Shown in pieces: positions 32,862 to 43,514 of a DNA stretch of 64,000 nt. Each line of letters starts with the position of its first letter. Positions within the stretch are counted from its first letter, which is position 1. The notes under the pieces are model-generated. The model ran no database searches, had not been told where the DNA came from, and worked only from the letters and a program-made list of their open reading frames with translations. The DNA comes from Ectopseudomonas composti. Lineage in GTDB: Bacteria > Pseudomonadota > Gammaproteobacteria > Pseudomonadales > Pseudomonadaceae. A program made the translations under genes and the position numbers. Location: contig NZ_LSSW01000030.1 in assembly GCF_001567565.1 (NCBI RefSeq), positions 1 to 64,000 on the forward strand. The letters run 5' to 3'.

Positions 32862-33326
32862 ATGAGCCGTATCAGCTTCACCCTTGCCCGGCTGCCGGCG
32901 CGCAAGCGTATCGCCCTGGTGGCGCATGATCATTGCAAAGGCTTCCTGCTGGACTGGTGCGAACGTCAGCGCGAGCGACTGGCCAAGCATCAGTTACTGG
33001 CCACCGGCACCACCGGCCTGCTTCTGAGCAAGCGCCTGGACCTGCCGGTGGAGAGTATGATCAGCGGCCCGCTGGGTGGCGACCAGCAGATCGGCGCGCG
33101 CATCGCCGAGCAACGCGTGGACATGCTGGTGTTCTTCTGGGACCCGTTCGAGCCACAGCCACACGACCCGGACATCAAGGCCCTGCTGCGGGTGGCTGCG
33201 GTGTGGAACATCCCGGTGGCCTGCAACGAGAGCAGCGCCGATTACATGCTCAGCAGCGCCCTGCTGGAGCAACAGCACGAGTACCGCATTCCCGACTATC
33301 AGGCGTATCTGGCGGCACGCGGCTAA
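32862..33326 (+). CDS. mgsA: Methylglyoxal synthase
   Basis: MgsA converts dihydroxyacetone phosphate to methylglyoxal and phosphate, a bypass used when sugar phosphates accumulate. The 154-aa protein has KRIALVAHDHCK near residue 15, ATGTTGLL near 45, the phosphate site GPLGGDQQIGARI near 65 with catalytic Asp, and FFWDPFEPQPHDPDIKALL near 88-105. The ATG at 32862 follows GAGGAGG. It is 13 bp behind gap, so co-transcription and HexR control are likely. Its stop overlaps the convergent arfB stop. Confidence 0.96.
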   Translation: MSRISFTLARLPARKRIALVAHDHCKGFLLDWCERQRERLAKHQLLATGTTGLLLSKRLDLPVESMISGPLGGDQQIGARIAEQRVDMLVFFWDPFEPQPHDPDIKALLRVAAVWNIPVACNESSADYMLSSALLEQQHEYRIPDYQAYLAARG

Positions 33327-33742
33327 AAATCCACCTTGCCCCGTCCCGCCTTGATCGCCCCGCGCTTGCTCTTGCCATCCAGGCGGCGCTTTTTCGAGCC
33401 GAGGGTCGGCTTGGTCGGGCGGCGCTTCTTCTCCACCTTGCCGGACGTGCGGATCAACTCGGCAAGGCGCTCGAGGGCGTCGGCGCGATTCTGCTCCTGG
33501 GTACGGTATTGCTGCGCCTTGATGATCACCACGCCGTCAGCGGTAATGCGACTGTCGGCAAACGCCAGCAGGCGCTCCTTGTAGAACGGCGGCAGCGACG
33601 ACGCCTGACTGTCGAACCGCAGATGCACCGCACTGGACACCTTGTTGACGTTCTGCCCACCCGCCCCCTGGGCACGGATGGCGGTCAGTTCGATTTCTTC
33701 ATCGGGAATGTGAACACTGTTGGAGACGATCAGCATGGCCAT
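33323..33742 (-). CDS. arfB: Alternative ribosome-rescue factor ArfB
   Basis: ArfB (YaeJ) frees peptidyl-tRNA from ribosomes stalled on mRNA without a stop codon. The 139-aa protein has the release-factor GGQ motif in AIRAQGAGGQNVNKVSS near residue 30 and a basic C-terminal tail (KKRRPTKPTLGSKKRRLDG) that enters the empty mRNA channel. The start may be ATG 33742 or ATG 33736 two codons later; neither has a strong ribosome site. It overlaps mgsA tail to tail by 4 bp. Confidence 0.95.
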   Translation of the reverse strand: MAMLIVSNSVHIPDEEIELTAIRAQGAGGQNVNKVSSAVHLRFDSQASSLPPFYKERLLAFADSRITADGVVIIKAQQYRTQEQNRADALERLAELIRTSGKVEKKRRPTKPTLGSKKRRLDGKSKRGAIKAGRGKVDF

Positions 33743-33867
33743 GTTTTCTTGAAGGTCATGATCATCAGGATACCTGTCACAGCTGTAATCTTTGCTTGAA
33801 ATTTCCCCACGGCATTCGCGCGGCGCCTCGGCTAACGTAGCAGCCTGTCTTTTTCCGGAAGCACGTG

Positions 33868-34932
33868 ATGGACTCCATAACCCAGGCAGTACTTGGCGCC
33901 AGCATTCAGGGCGCGCTGCTCGGCCGCTGGCAAGGGCGCAAGGCACTGCTGTACGGCGCCATACTCGCCACCGTGCCCGACCTGGACGTGGTCATGGAGT
34001 ACGGCGATGCCGTGGCCAACATGACCTACCACCGCGGCTTCAGCCACTCGCTGTTCGTCCTCAGCGGCTTTGCCCTGCTGCTGACCTGGCTGGCCAGGCG
34101 CTTTCGCCCTCATCCGGGATACTCGGCCAATCGCCTCCTGCTGACCCTCTGGCTGGTACTGATCACCCATCCACTGCTGGACGCTTTCACCAGCTACGGC
34201 ACCCAGCTGTTCTGGCCGCTGATGCCGACGCCCACGGCCTGGTCGAGCCTGTTTATCATCGACCCGCTGTACACCGTGCCGCTGATCGCCGCGGTACTGA
34301 TCAGCCTGTTCACCGGGCTACGCGAACAGAGCTGGCGCGTGCCGGCTGTGGCGCTGGCGATATCGACGCTGTACATCGGCTTCAGCCTGGCCGGCAAATT
34401 CATGGCCGAACAGCGCGTGGAGCGCGAGCTGGCGCGCCAGGGCATCCAGGCCGAACAACTGTTCACCACACCAACGCCGTTCAACACCCTGCTGTGGCGC
34501 GTCATCGTGCTCGATGGCGAGGACTATCACGAAGCGCTGGTCGGCTGGTTCGACGACGAGCCGCCGCAGCTGCAACGTTTGCCGCGCGGCACGCACCTGC
34601 GCGAGCTGCTGGCGGATGCGCCCATGCACCAGAGACTGCAATGGTTCACCGGTGGCGTGCTGCGCTACGACCAGGTCGATGGGCACTTGATCGTCACGGA
34701 CCTGCGTCTGGGCATGACCGGCTTCCACCCCTTCCGCTTTGACTTCGCCCAGCTGCAGGACGGCCAATGGCAGGTTCACGAACGTATCGACCGCCTGCCG
34801 TTCGAGCGCGGCGAGATCGAACACCTGGCCCTGCTGTTCAAGCGCATCTGGCACCCCGAGCTGAAGGTTCCACTGCTGGCCTGGGCCGGTGGACTGCAGA
34901 AACCGCTTTTAACTGAGACTCGCTCGCACTAA
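33868..34932 (+). CDS. YdjM-family membrane-bound metal-dependent hydrolase
   Basis: This 354-aa protein has the N-terminal YdjM/DUF457 domain (about residues 1-170) with conserved DSITQAVLGA, ATVPDLDVV, HRGFSHSL and THPLLDAF, whose Asp and His residues suggest a metal site in the membrane. Several hydrophobic helices reach to about residue 175. A soluble C-terminal domain of about 170 residues follows. The ATG at 33868 is used; the GTG just upstream is less likely. Its biological role is unknown. It is followed by the ABC exporter 46 bp downstream. Confidence 0.85.
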   Translation: MDSITQAVLGASIQGALLGRWQGRKALLYGAILATVPDLDVVMEYGDAVANMTYHRGFSHSLFVLSGFALLLTWLARRFRPHPGYSANRLLLTLWLVLITHPLLDAFTSYGTQLFWPLMPTPTAWSSLFIIDPLYTVPLIAAVLISLFTGLREQSWRVPAVALAISTLYIGFSLAGKFMAEQRVERELARQGIQAEQLFTTPTPFNTLLWRVIVLDGEDYHEALVGWFDDEPPQLQRLPRGTHLRELLADAPMHQRLQWFTGGVLRYDQVDGHLIVTDLRLGMTGFHPFRFDFAQLQDGQWQVHERIDRLPFERGEIEHLALLFKRIWHPELKVPLLAWAGGLQKPLLTETRSH

Positions 34933-34978
34933 CGGCGCTACTATCGGCGTCCAACCCTATTGAGGCAGGATGCCTGCA

Positions 34979-36814
34979 ATGTTGTTTCGCCGCTTCGAAT
35001 CCCTGATCGACGTCTTCAAACCCAGCCCCGACGTCGCCCCGCCAACCGGCATGCTGCGCTTCTACGGCCACTACCTGAAACAGGTGTGGCCGCTGATGCT
35101 GGCGGTGCTGGTCATCGGCTTCTTCGCCGCCCTGATCGAGGTGGCGCTGTTCAGCTTCCTCGGCCAGCTGATCGACATGGCCCAGGCCAGCACGGATGCC
35201 AGCAGCTTCTTCAGCGAACATCGGAACGAGCTGCTGTGGATGCTGCTGGTGACGCTGGTCATCCGCCCCATCGTGTTCGGCCTGCACAACCTGCTCACCC
35301 ATCAGGCGATCAACCCGGGCCTGACCAACCTGATTCGCTGGCAGAACCACCGCTACGTGCTCAAGCAGAGCCTGAATTTCTTCCAGAACGACTTCGCCGG
35401 GCGCATCGCCCAGCGGGTGATGCAGACCGGTCCCTCGCTACGCGACTCGGCGATGCAGGTGATCGACGCGCTGTGGCATGTGGTGGTCTACGCCGGCAGC
35501 GCGCTGTACCTGTTCGCTGCCGCCGACCTGCGTCTGGTGGTGCCACTGGCCTTGTGGATCGTCGGTTACAGCGCGGCGCTGTGGTACTTCGTGCCGCGCA
35601 TCAAGGCGCGTTCGGCTGCCGCCTCTTCGGCGCGCTCGAAGGTCATGGGGCGAGTGGTCGATGGCTACAGCAACATCGCCACGCTCAAGCTGTTCGCCCA
35701 CTCGCAAGAGGAGGAAAGCTACGCCCGCGAAGCCATGCAGGACCTGCTCGAAAAATTTCGCCTGCAGTCGCGCACCATCACCGCACTGGATTTTCTCGTC
35801 ACCTGCCTCAACGGCGTACTGATCGTCGCCACTGGCGCCCTGGCCCTGTGGCTGTGGAGCCAGTCGCTGATCACCACAGGGGCCATCGCCCTGGCGCTGG
35901 GCCTGGTGATCCGCATCAACAACATGGCCGAATGGATCATGTGGGTGGTCAACGGCATTTTCGAGAACGTCGGCACGGTGCAGGACGGCATGCAGAGCAT
36001 CGTTCAGCCCCGCCAGGTGCTCGACCGCGCTGACGCCAAGCCGATCGAGGTGCAGCAGGGCAGCGTGCGCTTCGAGGACATCCACTTCCACTACGGCAAG
36101 CAGGGCGGCGTGATCAGCGGCCTGGACATTGCCATCGCACCCGGCGAAAAAATCGGCCTGGTCGGCCCCTCCGGTGCCGGCAAGTCGACCCTGGTCAACC
36201 TGCTGCTACGCCTGTACGACCTGGAAAGCGGCCACATCCTGATCGACGGCCAGGACATCGCCACGGTTACGCAGGAGAGCCTACGCGCCAACATCGGCGT
36301 GGTGACGCAGGACACCTCCCTGCTGCACCGTTCGATCCGCGACAACCTGCGTTACGGCAAACCCGGCGCCAGCGACGACGAGCTCTGGGAAGCGGTGCGC
36401 AAGGCACGCGCCGATGCCTTCATCCCCACGCTCGATGACAGCCAGGGCGGACGCGGCATGGATGCGCAGGTGGGCGAACGTGGCGTGAAACTGTCCGGCG
36501 GCCAGCGTCAGCGCATCGCCATCGCCCGTGTACTGCTCAAGGACGCGCCGATCCTGGTGCTGGACGAGGCCACCTCAGCGCTGGACTCGGAAGTGGAAGC
36601 GGCCATTCAGGAAAGCCTGGACAGCCTGATGGAGGGCAAGACGGTGATCGCCATCGCTCACCGCCTGTCGACCATTGCCCGCATGGATCGCCTGGTGGTG
36701 ATCGACCAAGGCCTGGTCATCGAAACCGGCACCCACGCCGAACTGATCGCCCGTGGCGGCCTGTATGCACGCCTGTGGCAGCATCAGACCGGTGGTTTCG
36801 TCGGGGTGGAGTGA
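34979..36814 (+). CDS. ABC exporter, fused membrane and ATPase domains
   Basis: This 611-aa half-transporter of the MsbA/multidrug type has a six-helix membrane domain (about residues 30-330) and an ATPase domain (about 360-600). Walker A is GPSGAGKSTLVNLLLRL, the signature is LSGGQRQRIAIARVL and Walker B is ILVLDEATSALDSE. It should act as a homodimer exporting lipids or drugs. ATG 34979 with AGGCAGG 9 nt upstream is preferred to ATG 34970. The substrate cannot be assigned. A GGTGGA repeat follows. Confidence 0.93.
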   Translation: MLFRRFESLIDVFKPSPDVAPPTGMLRFYGHYLKQVWPLMLAVLVIGFFAALIEVALFSFLGQLIDMAQASTDASSFFSEHRNELLWMLLVTLVIRPIVFGLHNLLTHQAINPGLTNLIRWQNHRYVLKQSLNFFQNDFAGRIAQRVMQTGPSLRDSAMQVIDALWHVVVYAGSALYLFAAADLRLVVPLALWIVGYSAALWYFVPRIKARSAAASSARSKVMGRVVDGYSNIATLKLFAHSQEEESYAREAMQDLLEKFRLQSRTITALDFLVTCLNGVLIVATGALALWLWSQSLITTGAIALALGLVIRINNMAEWIMWVVNGIFENVGTVQDGMQSIVQPRQVLDRADAKPIEVQQGSVRFEDIHFHYGKQGGVISGLDIAIAPGEKIGLVGPSGAGKSTLVNLLLRLYDLESGHILIDGQDIATVTQESLRANIGVVTQDTSLLHRSIRDNLRYGKPGASDDELWEAVRKARADAFIPTLDDSQGGRGMDAQVGERGVKLSGGQRQRIAIARVLLKDAPILVLDEATSALDSEVEAAIQESLDSLMEGKTVIAIAHRLSTIARMDRLVVIDQGLVIETGTHAELIARGGLYARLWQHQTGGFVGVE

Positions 36815-36835
36815 AACGGTAGGGGGCTTCAGGCA

Positions 36836-36916
36836 GTAGGGTGGATGACGCTCTTTTCATCCACCATCGCGATCACAGAGCGGTGGACGGATGAAGCGTC
36901 GTCCACCGTTCTGTGA

Positions 36917-36918
<2 letters not shown>
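36836..36918. repeat. GTAGGGTGGA-family double hairpin with nested arms
   Basis: GTAGGGTGGATG pairs with CATCCACC (36836-36865). A larger nested hairpin follows: GATCACAG (36871-36878) and GGTGGACG pair with CGTCCACC and CTGTGATC (36911-36918). It fills the gap between the convergent ABC exporter and helicase genes and overlaps the helicase stop, so it may end both transcripts. Confidence 0.75.
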
Positions 36919-38242
<1,324 letters not shown>

Positions 38243-38439
38243 GGGGGCACTACCTCAAAGAAATCGACAAAACGGTGCATAGCCTAACGGTTTCCGCCGT
38301 CGGGGCCGAATTTCTTTGCATGAAACTCGCATTCAGGCGACGACGAACGGCAAAATCCGGGCAACATCCACAATGGGTGACGAGGAACCGGGAGGGCTAA
38401 GCTGATATCCAATCAGCACCAACCAAAGAGTCGTGCGCC

Positions 38440-38847
38440 ATGACCAACAGAATTCAAACCACCCTCAGCATCGGCCTGTGCATCCTGCTCGCGGCATCGC
38501 CAGCGTTGGCCAGCCCACCTCCCGGCAAGGGCAAGCCAGGCCAGCACGACGACGGCGTACGTATCGACATGCGCGGCCCCAGCGTGGACATCGGCCAGGT
38601 GCGCATCATCCTTGGCGACAATCGTCAGCTGATCGGCCCGACCTCTTCACTTCCGCCTGGCATCGCCAAGAATCTGGCCCGCGGCAAACCACTGCCCCCG
38701 GGCATCGCCAAGAACTTCGACAGCCGCGTGACCTCGCGCCTACCCCATTACGACGGCTACGAGTGGAAGCAGATCGGCCGCGACGTGGTGCTGGTCGCTG
38801 TCGCGACGGGGATCATCTACGAAATCCTGCGCAACGTGCTGGACTGA
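38440..38847 (+). CDS. CigR/RcnB-like periplasmic protein
   Basis: This 135-aa exported protein has a signal peptide ending SPALA near residue 24. A Gly/Lys/Pro stretch and the duplicated LPPGIAKNLARGKPLPPGIAKN near residues 70-90 (one continuous motif, counted as two LPPGIAK units) are typical of the CigR family. A hydrophobic C-terminus (VVLVAVATGIIYEILRNVL) may insert in the membrane. Salmonella CigR limits virulence, but in Pseudomonas the role is unknown. It stands alone between the helicase and the reductase. Confidence 0.83.
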   Translation: MTNRIQTTLSIGLCILLAASPALASPPPGKGKPGQHDDGVRIDMRGPSVDIGQVRIILGDNRQLIGPTSSLPPGIAKNLARGKPLPPGIAKNFDSRVTSRLPHYDGYEWKQIGRDVVLVAVATGIIYEILRNVLD

Positions 38848-38945
38848 TCAGTTATTGCACAGCCAGCCGACAAGCGGCACGGCGTACGACGAACTTGTCC
38901 CGGCGGCGCCACTCCAATTTTCGGATGGCCCGCCGAGGTGCAACG

Positions 38946-39524
38946 ATGAACACGTCACTGATCTACCACGTCACGTCCAGCCTCGATGGCTACATCGCTC
39001 GCCCCGATGGCCGCCTCGACTGGTTCGACTCTCTACGCAAGGCCGATGAAGAGTACGCGTTTCAGTACTTTTACTCCGCTATCGATGCCCTGCTGATGGG
39101 CCGTGGCACCTACGAAGCGCTGCTCAAGCGGGGCGGCCCCTGGCCCTACCCCGGCAAGCCCTGCGTGGTGCTGACGCGCCTCGCCCTGCCACGCGCTGCG
39201 GACGAAATCCAGCTGACCCACTGCACGCCCGCCCAGGCCGTGGCGGCGCTGAACGAGGCCGGTTTTCAGCGTATCTGGCTGGTTGGCGGCAGCCTGCTGG
39301 CAGGCAACTGCTACACCGCCGGCCTGATCGACGAAGTGGTGATCAACCTGGTGCCACACCTGCTCGGTGCCGGTATTCCGCTGCTGGCGACCGGCATGGA
39401 GCGCAGCCTGACGCTGAGTGACCAGCGCCGCTTCAACAGCGGCACGCTGCAGGTGCACTACCAGGTGCAGAAGCCGCTCAGCATGCCAACGCAGATCCCA
39501 GCGCCGCGTATCAGCGCGGCCTGA
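38946..39524 (+). CDS. Dihydrofolate-reductase-fold (RibD C-terminal) protein
   Basis: This 192-aa protein has the DHFR-like RibD C-terminal fold: YHVTSSLDGYIARPDGRLDW at the N-terminus, ALLMGRGTYEALL near residue 50, IWLVGGSLLAGN near 110 and the LVPHLLGAGIPL block near 135. Such stand-alone proteins bind NADPH and may reduce pteridine- or riboflavin-like compounds; the substrate is unknown. The ATG at 38946 follows GAGG. The last four codons overlap the convergent rarD-like gene by 14 bp. Confidence 0.87.
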   Translation: MNTSLIYHVTSSLDGYIARPDGRLDWFDSLRKADEEYAFQYFYSAIDALLMGRGTYEALLKRGGPWPYPGKPCVVLTRLALPRAADEIQLTHCTPAQAVAALNEAGFQRIWLVGGSLLAGNCYTAGLIDEVVINLVPHLLGAGIPLLATGMERSLTLSDQRRFNSGTLQVHYQVQKPLSMPTQIPAPRISAA

Positions 39525-40416
39525 TGTTCTCGAGCTGCTGCTTGCGCAGCAGCCGGGCGCTGTCCCACCCCACCAGCAGCACAGCCACCCAGATCGGCAG
39601 GTAGGTCAGCCATTGCCCGGTATCGAAGCTCTCGCCCAACACCAGTAGCGACACGGCGAACAGCAACACCGGCTCGACATAACTGAGAATGCCGAACAGC
39701 CCCAAAGGCAGCATCCGGCTGGACGCCATGTAGGCGGCGAAGGCCAGCGTGCCGATCAACGCCATCACCGGCACCAGCAGCCATAGCAGCGGGCGCTCGG
39801 CGAATGCGCCAGCGGGACCGTAGGCGACGATCAGCCAGATCGCCAGCGGCGCCAGCATCAGCATCTCCAACACGAATCCGGACAGCGCATCCAGACGCAT
39901 CCAGCGGCGCAAGATGAAGTAAGGCGGATAGCCCAGCGCGGTGATCAGCGTCAGCCAGGAGAACGCCTGGGTGCGCCAGAGTTCGTGCAGTACGCCGAGC
40001 ACCGCGCAGGTTACCGCCAGCTGCTGCAACGGCCGCAGGCGCTCGCCATAGAACAGCCGGCCGGTCAGCACTATCGCCAAGGGCAGAAGGAAGTACCCCA
40101 TGGACACTTCCAGCATGTGTCCTGCCAGCGGCGCCCAGAGAAACAGCCCCCACTGCACGCCGATCAGCGCCGCCGCCACCGGACAGGCGACCAACAGCAG
40201 CGGCTCGCGGCGCAGACGCAGGAAGGTCTCGCGCAGCAATGCGGTCTGCCCCGCCAGCAGCACCAGCAGCAGGACCAGAGGAATCGACCAGAGCACGCGC
40301 TGAGCGAATATCTGCACGCCATCGAGCGGCGCCAGCCACTGCACATAGCCAGGCAGCACGGCGAACAGCACCGAAGCGGTAACCGACAGCGCCACACCAC
40401 GCCCGGACAGTTGCAT
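39511..40416 (-). CDS. rarD: RarD-type EamA/DMT transporter
   Basis: This 301-aa inner-membrane protein has about ten transmembrane helices and two EamA halves. SVLFAVLPGYVQWLAPLDGVQ at the start (only part quoted), and FAQRVLWSIPLVLLLVLL, then GYFLLPLAIVLTGRLFYGER near residue 100 are typical of the RarD (chloramphenicol-sensitive) group. Transport substrate is unknown. The ATG at 40416 shares a base with the upstream transporter stop (TGATG), so the two DMT genes form a translationally coupled pair. Confidence 0.85.
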   Translation of the reverse strand: MQLSGRGVALSVTASVLFAVLPGYVQWLAPLDGVQIFAQRVLWSIPLVLLLVLLAGQTALLRETFLRLRREPLLLVACPVAAALIGVQWGLFLWAPLAGHMLEVSMGYFLLPLAIVLTGRLFYGERLRPLQQLAVTCAVLGVLHELWRTQAFSWLTLITALGYPPYFILRRWMRLDALSGFVLEMLMLAPLAIWLIVAYGPAGAFAERPLLWLLVPVMALIGTLAFAAYMASSRMLPLGLFGILSYVEPVLLFAVSLLVLGESFDTGQWLTYLPIWVAVLLVGWDSARLLRKQQLENIRPR

Positions 40417-41294
40417 CAATGCACCTCGGCAGGCGGTCGGCGCGTACGCCCCAGATTGACCAGTGGCAGCGACGCCGCGATCACCGCCCCGCCCAACGCC
40501 AGGCGCAGCAGATCGGCATCGTGGTTCCAGATCAACAGATTGACCAGCAATCCGGCCGGCACCAGCGCGTTGTTCATCACCGCCAGAGTGCCGCCATCGA
40601 CCAGGCTGGCGCCCTTGTTCCACCAATACAGGCCGAGCCCTGAGGCGACCACGCCGAGCCAGACCAGCACACCCCACTGCAACGGGGTGCTGGGCAGGCG
40701 CTCGCCGTTACCCAGCAGCAGGAAGGCTGGCAGCGCAATCAGCAGCGCGCCCAGATAGAAGAAACCGAAGCGCTTGTATTGCGGCTCGCTCGAGGGGTGC
40801 CTGAGCAGCAGATGCTTGTACAGCACCTGACCGGCCGCGAAGGTGAAGTTGGCCACCTGCAGCAGCAGGAAGCCGAGCAGGAAGCCACTGCTGATGCCGT
40901 CGTACCGGATGATGCCCGCCCCCATCACGGCCACCAGCGCGGCAGCCAGCGCCCAGGGGTTGAACCTGCGATTGAGCGCATCCTCGATCAGCGTCACGTG
41001 CAGCGGTGTGAGTATGGTGAACAGCAGCACTTCCGGCACGCTGAGCACCGAGAAGCTGAGATACAGGCAGACGTAGGTGATGCCGAACTGCAGTGCGCCG
41101 ATCAGCAGCATGCCGCGCACGAAGGCCGGGGCATGACCACGCCAGCGGGTCAGCGGCGCGAACAGCAGACCGGCGATGACGATGCGCGTCAGTACCGCGA
41201 AGTAGCTGTCGACCCGACCAGCCAGGTACTCACCGATCAGGCTGAAGGAAAAAGCCCACAGCAGGGTCACTATCAGCAGATATCGCACAGCCAC
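40416..41294 (-). CDS. EamA-family DMT transporter
   Basis: This 292-aa membrane protein has about ten helices in two EamA repeats. YLLIVTLLWAFSFSLIGEYL begins the first repeat, and VPEVLLFTILTPLHVTLIED and VSGLGLYWWNKGA-like segments identify the carboxylate/amino-acid exporter group. The direction and substrate are not known. It is the first gene of the pair with rarD. The 156-bp gap to azoR contains no other gene. Confidence 0.87.
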   Translation of the reverse strand: MAVRYLLIVTLLWAFSFSLIGEYLAGRVDSYFAVLTRIVIAGLLFAPLTRWRGHAPAFVRGMLLIGALQFGITYVCLYLSFSVLSVPEVLLFTILTPLHVTLIEDALNRRFNPWALAAALVAVMGAGIIRYDGISSGFLLGFLLLQVANFTFAAGQVLYKHLLLRHPSSEPQYKRFGFFYLGALLIALPAFLLLGNGERLPSTPLQWGVLVWLGVVASGLGLYWWNKGASLVDGGTLAVMNNALVPAGLLVNLLIWNHDADLLRLALGGAVIAASLPLVNLGRTRRPPAEVH

Positions 41295-41450
41295 CTCCGA
41301 ACGAAGGCGGCGACCTTAGCGCGTTCCCCCGCGCCGGACAATCCATACCCCGGCGAGCCGCTGGGCAGCCCTATAAAAAGCCGGCCACTTCAGGGGAAGC
41401 GACCGGCATAGCACGCCCGCGAACGGGCGCTCAGGAGAGTCGGAACGTTA

Positions 41451-42050
41451 TCAGGCCACGTCAGCCAGCTTGGCCTTGGCCTGGGCCAGACCTTTCTCGC
41501 TGAACTCGGCGCCCATGTTCAGGCCTTCGGCGTGAATGAACTGCACATCGTGGATACCGATGAAGGCCAGCGCCTGACGCAGGTAGGGTTCCTGGTGATC
41601 CAGGCCGCTGCCGGCGTAGATGCCGCCGCGGGCGGTGAGCACGAAGGCACGCTTGCCGGTCAGCAGGCCCTGCGGGCCGGTTTCGGTGTACTTGAAGGTG
41701 ACCCCGGCGCGCAGCACATGATCCAGCCAGGCCTTCAAGGTGCTGGGAATGGCGAAGTTGTACATCGGCGCGGCCAGCACCAGTACATCGGCGGCCAGCA
41801 GTTCATCGGTCAGTTGATTGGAGCGCGCCAGGGCAGCTTTCTCGGCTTCGCTCTGCTGCTCGCTCGGCGTCATCCAGCCACCCAGCAGCGTGGCGTCGAG
41901 GTGCGGTACGGGCTCGGCTACCAGGTCACGTAGCTGAATCTGATCAGCCGGGTGCGCAACCTGCCAGTTGGCGATGAATTGCTGGGTCAGCTCGCGGGAG
42001 ACCGAACCTTGCTGGCGGGCACTGCTTTCGATTACGAGAATACGGGACAT
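41451..42050 (-). CDS. azoR: FMN-dependent NADH-azoreductase
   Basis: This 199-aa flavodoxin-fold enzyme reduces azo dyes and quinones with NAD(P)H. VIESSARQQGSVSRELTQQF at the N-terminus binds FMN phosphate, APMYNFAIPSTLKAWLDHVL near residue 95 contacts the flavin, and LTARGGIYAG near 140 is conserved. The ATG at 42050 starts the family N-terminus. Upstream at 42119-42136 an AAGCG-N8-CGCTT dyad in AT-rich DNA may be an operator. The physiological role is probably quinone stress defence. Confidence 0.93.
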   Translation of the reverse strand: MSRILVIESSARQQGSVSRELTQQFIANWQVAHPADQIQLRDLVAEPVPHLDATLLGGWMTPSEQQSEAEKAALARSNQLTDELLAADVLVLAAPMYNFAIPSTLKAWLDHVLRAGVTFKYTETGPQGLLTGKRAFVLTARGGIYAGSGLDHQEPYLRQALAFIGIHDVQFIHAEGLNMGAEFSEKGLAQAKAKLADVA

Positions 42051-42185
42051 GTCTGAGGCTCCATCGAGGTGAACAAGAGTCGATGGAGCACAGAGTAGAG
42101 ATGCAACTTTCGATTAAAAAGCGTAAATATCCGCTTACATATATCGACTAATTTGATTTATTGCTTCGCCACATCTAGGCTTTGA

Positions 42186-42500
42186 TCACTTCAGATTGCA
42201 GGTCAGATTGACCCGCAGGCGAATCACGCTACGGGTGAACTTGACCGTCATGTTGTTGCTCGCGCCGGGCGCCAACAGGGTACGCCGGGTGCGTGGCGCT
42301 TCGGGGCCATTGCGGAACACGGCGCTGCACTCGGCCTCGCTCTGACCGTAGTTGTAGAGCATCAACGCCGCCATGTTGTGGTCTATTTCCTGAGTGGTCG
42401 CGGAGACCTCGGCGCCGTTGAACTGTTTTTCCACCTCGATGGGGTAGGCATTGGCAGCCAGGGGCACGAAAGCGAACAGCAAGCAGATTATTTTTTTCAT
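42186..42500 (-). CDS. Small exported hypothetical protein
   Basis: This 104-aa protein has a clear signal peptide (KKIICLLFAFVPLAANA) and a beta-rich mature part with two Cys (SEAECSAVF and NLTCNLK) that may form a disulfide. I recognise no functional motif; similar Pseudomonas proteins are hypothetical. The ATG at 42500 is just after GGAGAGC. It is divergent from the LysR gene with 77 bp between, so the LysR protein could control it. Confidence 0.78.
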   Translation of the reverse strand: MKKIICLLFAFVPLAANAYPIEVEKQFNGAEVSATTQEIDHNMAALMLYNYGQSEAECSAVFRNGPEAPRTRRTLLAPGASNNMTVKFTRSVIRLRVNLTCNLK

Positions 42501-42577
42501 CGGTGCTCTCCAACATGGGAGAGCCAGTGTAGGTGGAGATCGTCGGCGATAACAGTCGACTCAGGCAGGATGATGCA

Positions 42578-43504
42578 ATGAAAGCTCCTCGCGTAACCCT
42601 GGATCAATGGCGCACGCTGCAGGCGGTGGTAGACCAGGGCGGCTTCGCCCAGGCCGCCGAAGTGCTGCACCGCTCGCAGTCCTCGGTCAGCTATACCGTG
42701 GCCCGCATGCAGGAACAGCTCGGCGTACCGCTGCTGCGCATCGATGGGCGCAAGGCCGTACTGACCGAGGCCGGCGACGTGCTGCTGCGTCGCTCACGGC
42801 AACTGGTCAAGCAAGCCAGCCAGCTGGAGGACCTGGCCCACCACATGGAACAGGGCTGGGAAGCCGAAGTGCGCCTGGTGGTGGACGCCGCCTACCCCAC
42901 CGCCAATATCGTCCGCGCGCTGACCGCCTTCATGCCGCAGAGCCGCGGCTGCCGCGTGCGCCTGCGTGAGGAGGTGCTGTCCGGGGTCGAGGAGGTCCTG
43001 CTCGAAGGCACCGCCGACCTGGCCATCAGCGCGCTGAACATCACCGGCCATCTGGGCATTGAGCTCAATGAGGTCGAATTCGTTGCCGTGGCCAATCCGG
43101 AACACCCGCTGCACCGCCTGCAACGCGAGCTGAGCTTTCAGGATCTGGAAGGCCAGATGCAGGTGGTCACCCGCGACAGTGGCCGCCTGCAACCGCGCGA
43201 CGCCGGCTGGCTGGGCGCCGAGCAGCGCTGGACGGTGGGCAGCCTGCCGACCGCGCGCACCTTCGTCAGCAGTGGCCTGGGCTTCGCCTGGCTACCCCGC
43301 CACCTGATCGTCCGCGAAGTCCAGGAAGGCCTGCTCAAACCGCTGCCACTGGGCCAGGGCGCCATTCGCAAGCCACGCTTCTTCCTCTACAGCAACAAGG
43401 ATCGCGTGCTGGGCCCGGCTACGCAGATCCTCATCGAGCTGATCAAGAACTTCGATGCCGTCCCCTTGGACGCGCCCTTCGCCGCACCGCAGTCCACCAA
43501 CTGA
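42578..43504 (+). CDS. LysR-family transcriptional regulator
   Basis: This 308-aa regulator has the N-terminal LysR helix-turn-helix (TLQAVVDQGGFAQAAEVLH, then SQSSVSYTVARMQEQLGVPL) and an effector domain from about residue 90. ATG 42578 fits the conserved start (TLDQWRTLQAVVD); the frame opens earlier at 42533 but without conservation. It is 10 bp before the hydrolase gene on the same strand, so it may be co-transcribed with it, and divergent from the small exported protein. The effector is unknown. Confidence 0.9.
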   Translation: MKAPRVTLDQWRTLQAVVDQGGFAQAAEVLHRSQSSVSYTVARMQEQLGVPLLRIDGRKAVLTEAGDVLLRRSRQLVKQASQLEDLAHHMEQGWEAEVRLVVDAAYPTANIVRALTAFMPQSRGCRVRLREEVLSGVEEVLLEGTADLAISALNITGHLGIELNEVEFVAVANPEHPLHRLQRELSFQDLEGQMQVVTRDSGRLQPRDAGWLGAEQRWTVGSLPTARTFVSSGLGFAWLPRHLIVREVQEGLLKPLPLGQGAIRKPRFFLYSNKDRVLGPATQILIELIKNFDAVPLDAPFAAPQSTN

Positions 43505-43514
43505 GCATTGCGCC

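Noticed and set aside
33743..33867. LexA box before the YdjM-like gene
   Set aside because: E. coli ydjM is LexA-regulated, but only half-site-like CTGT fragments are present here.
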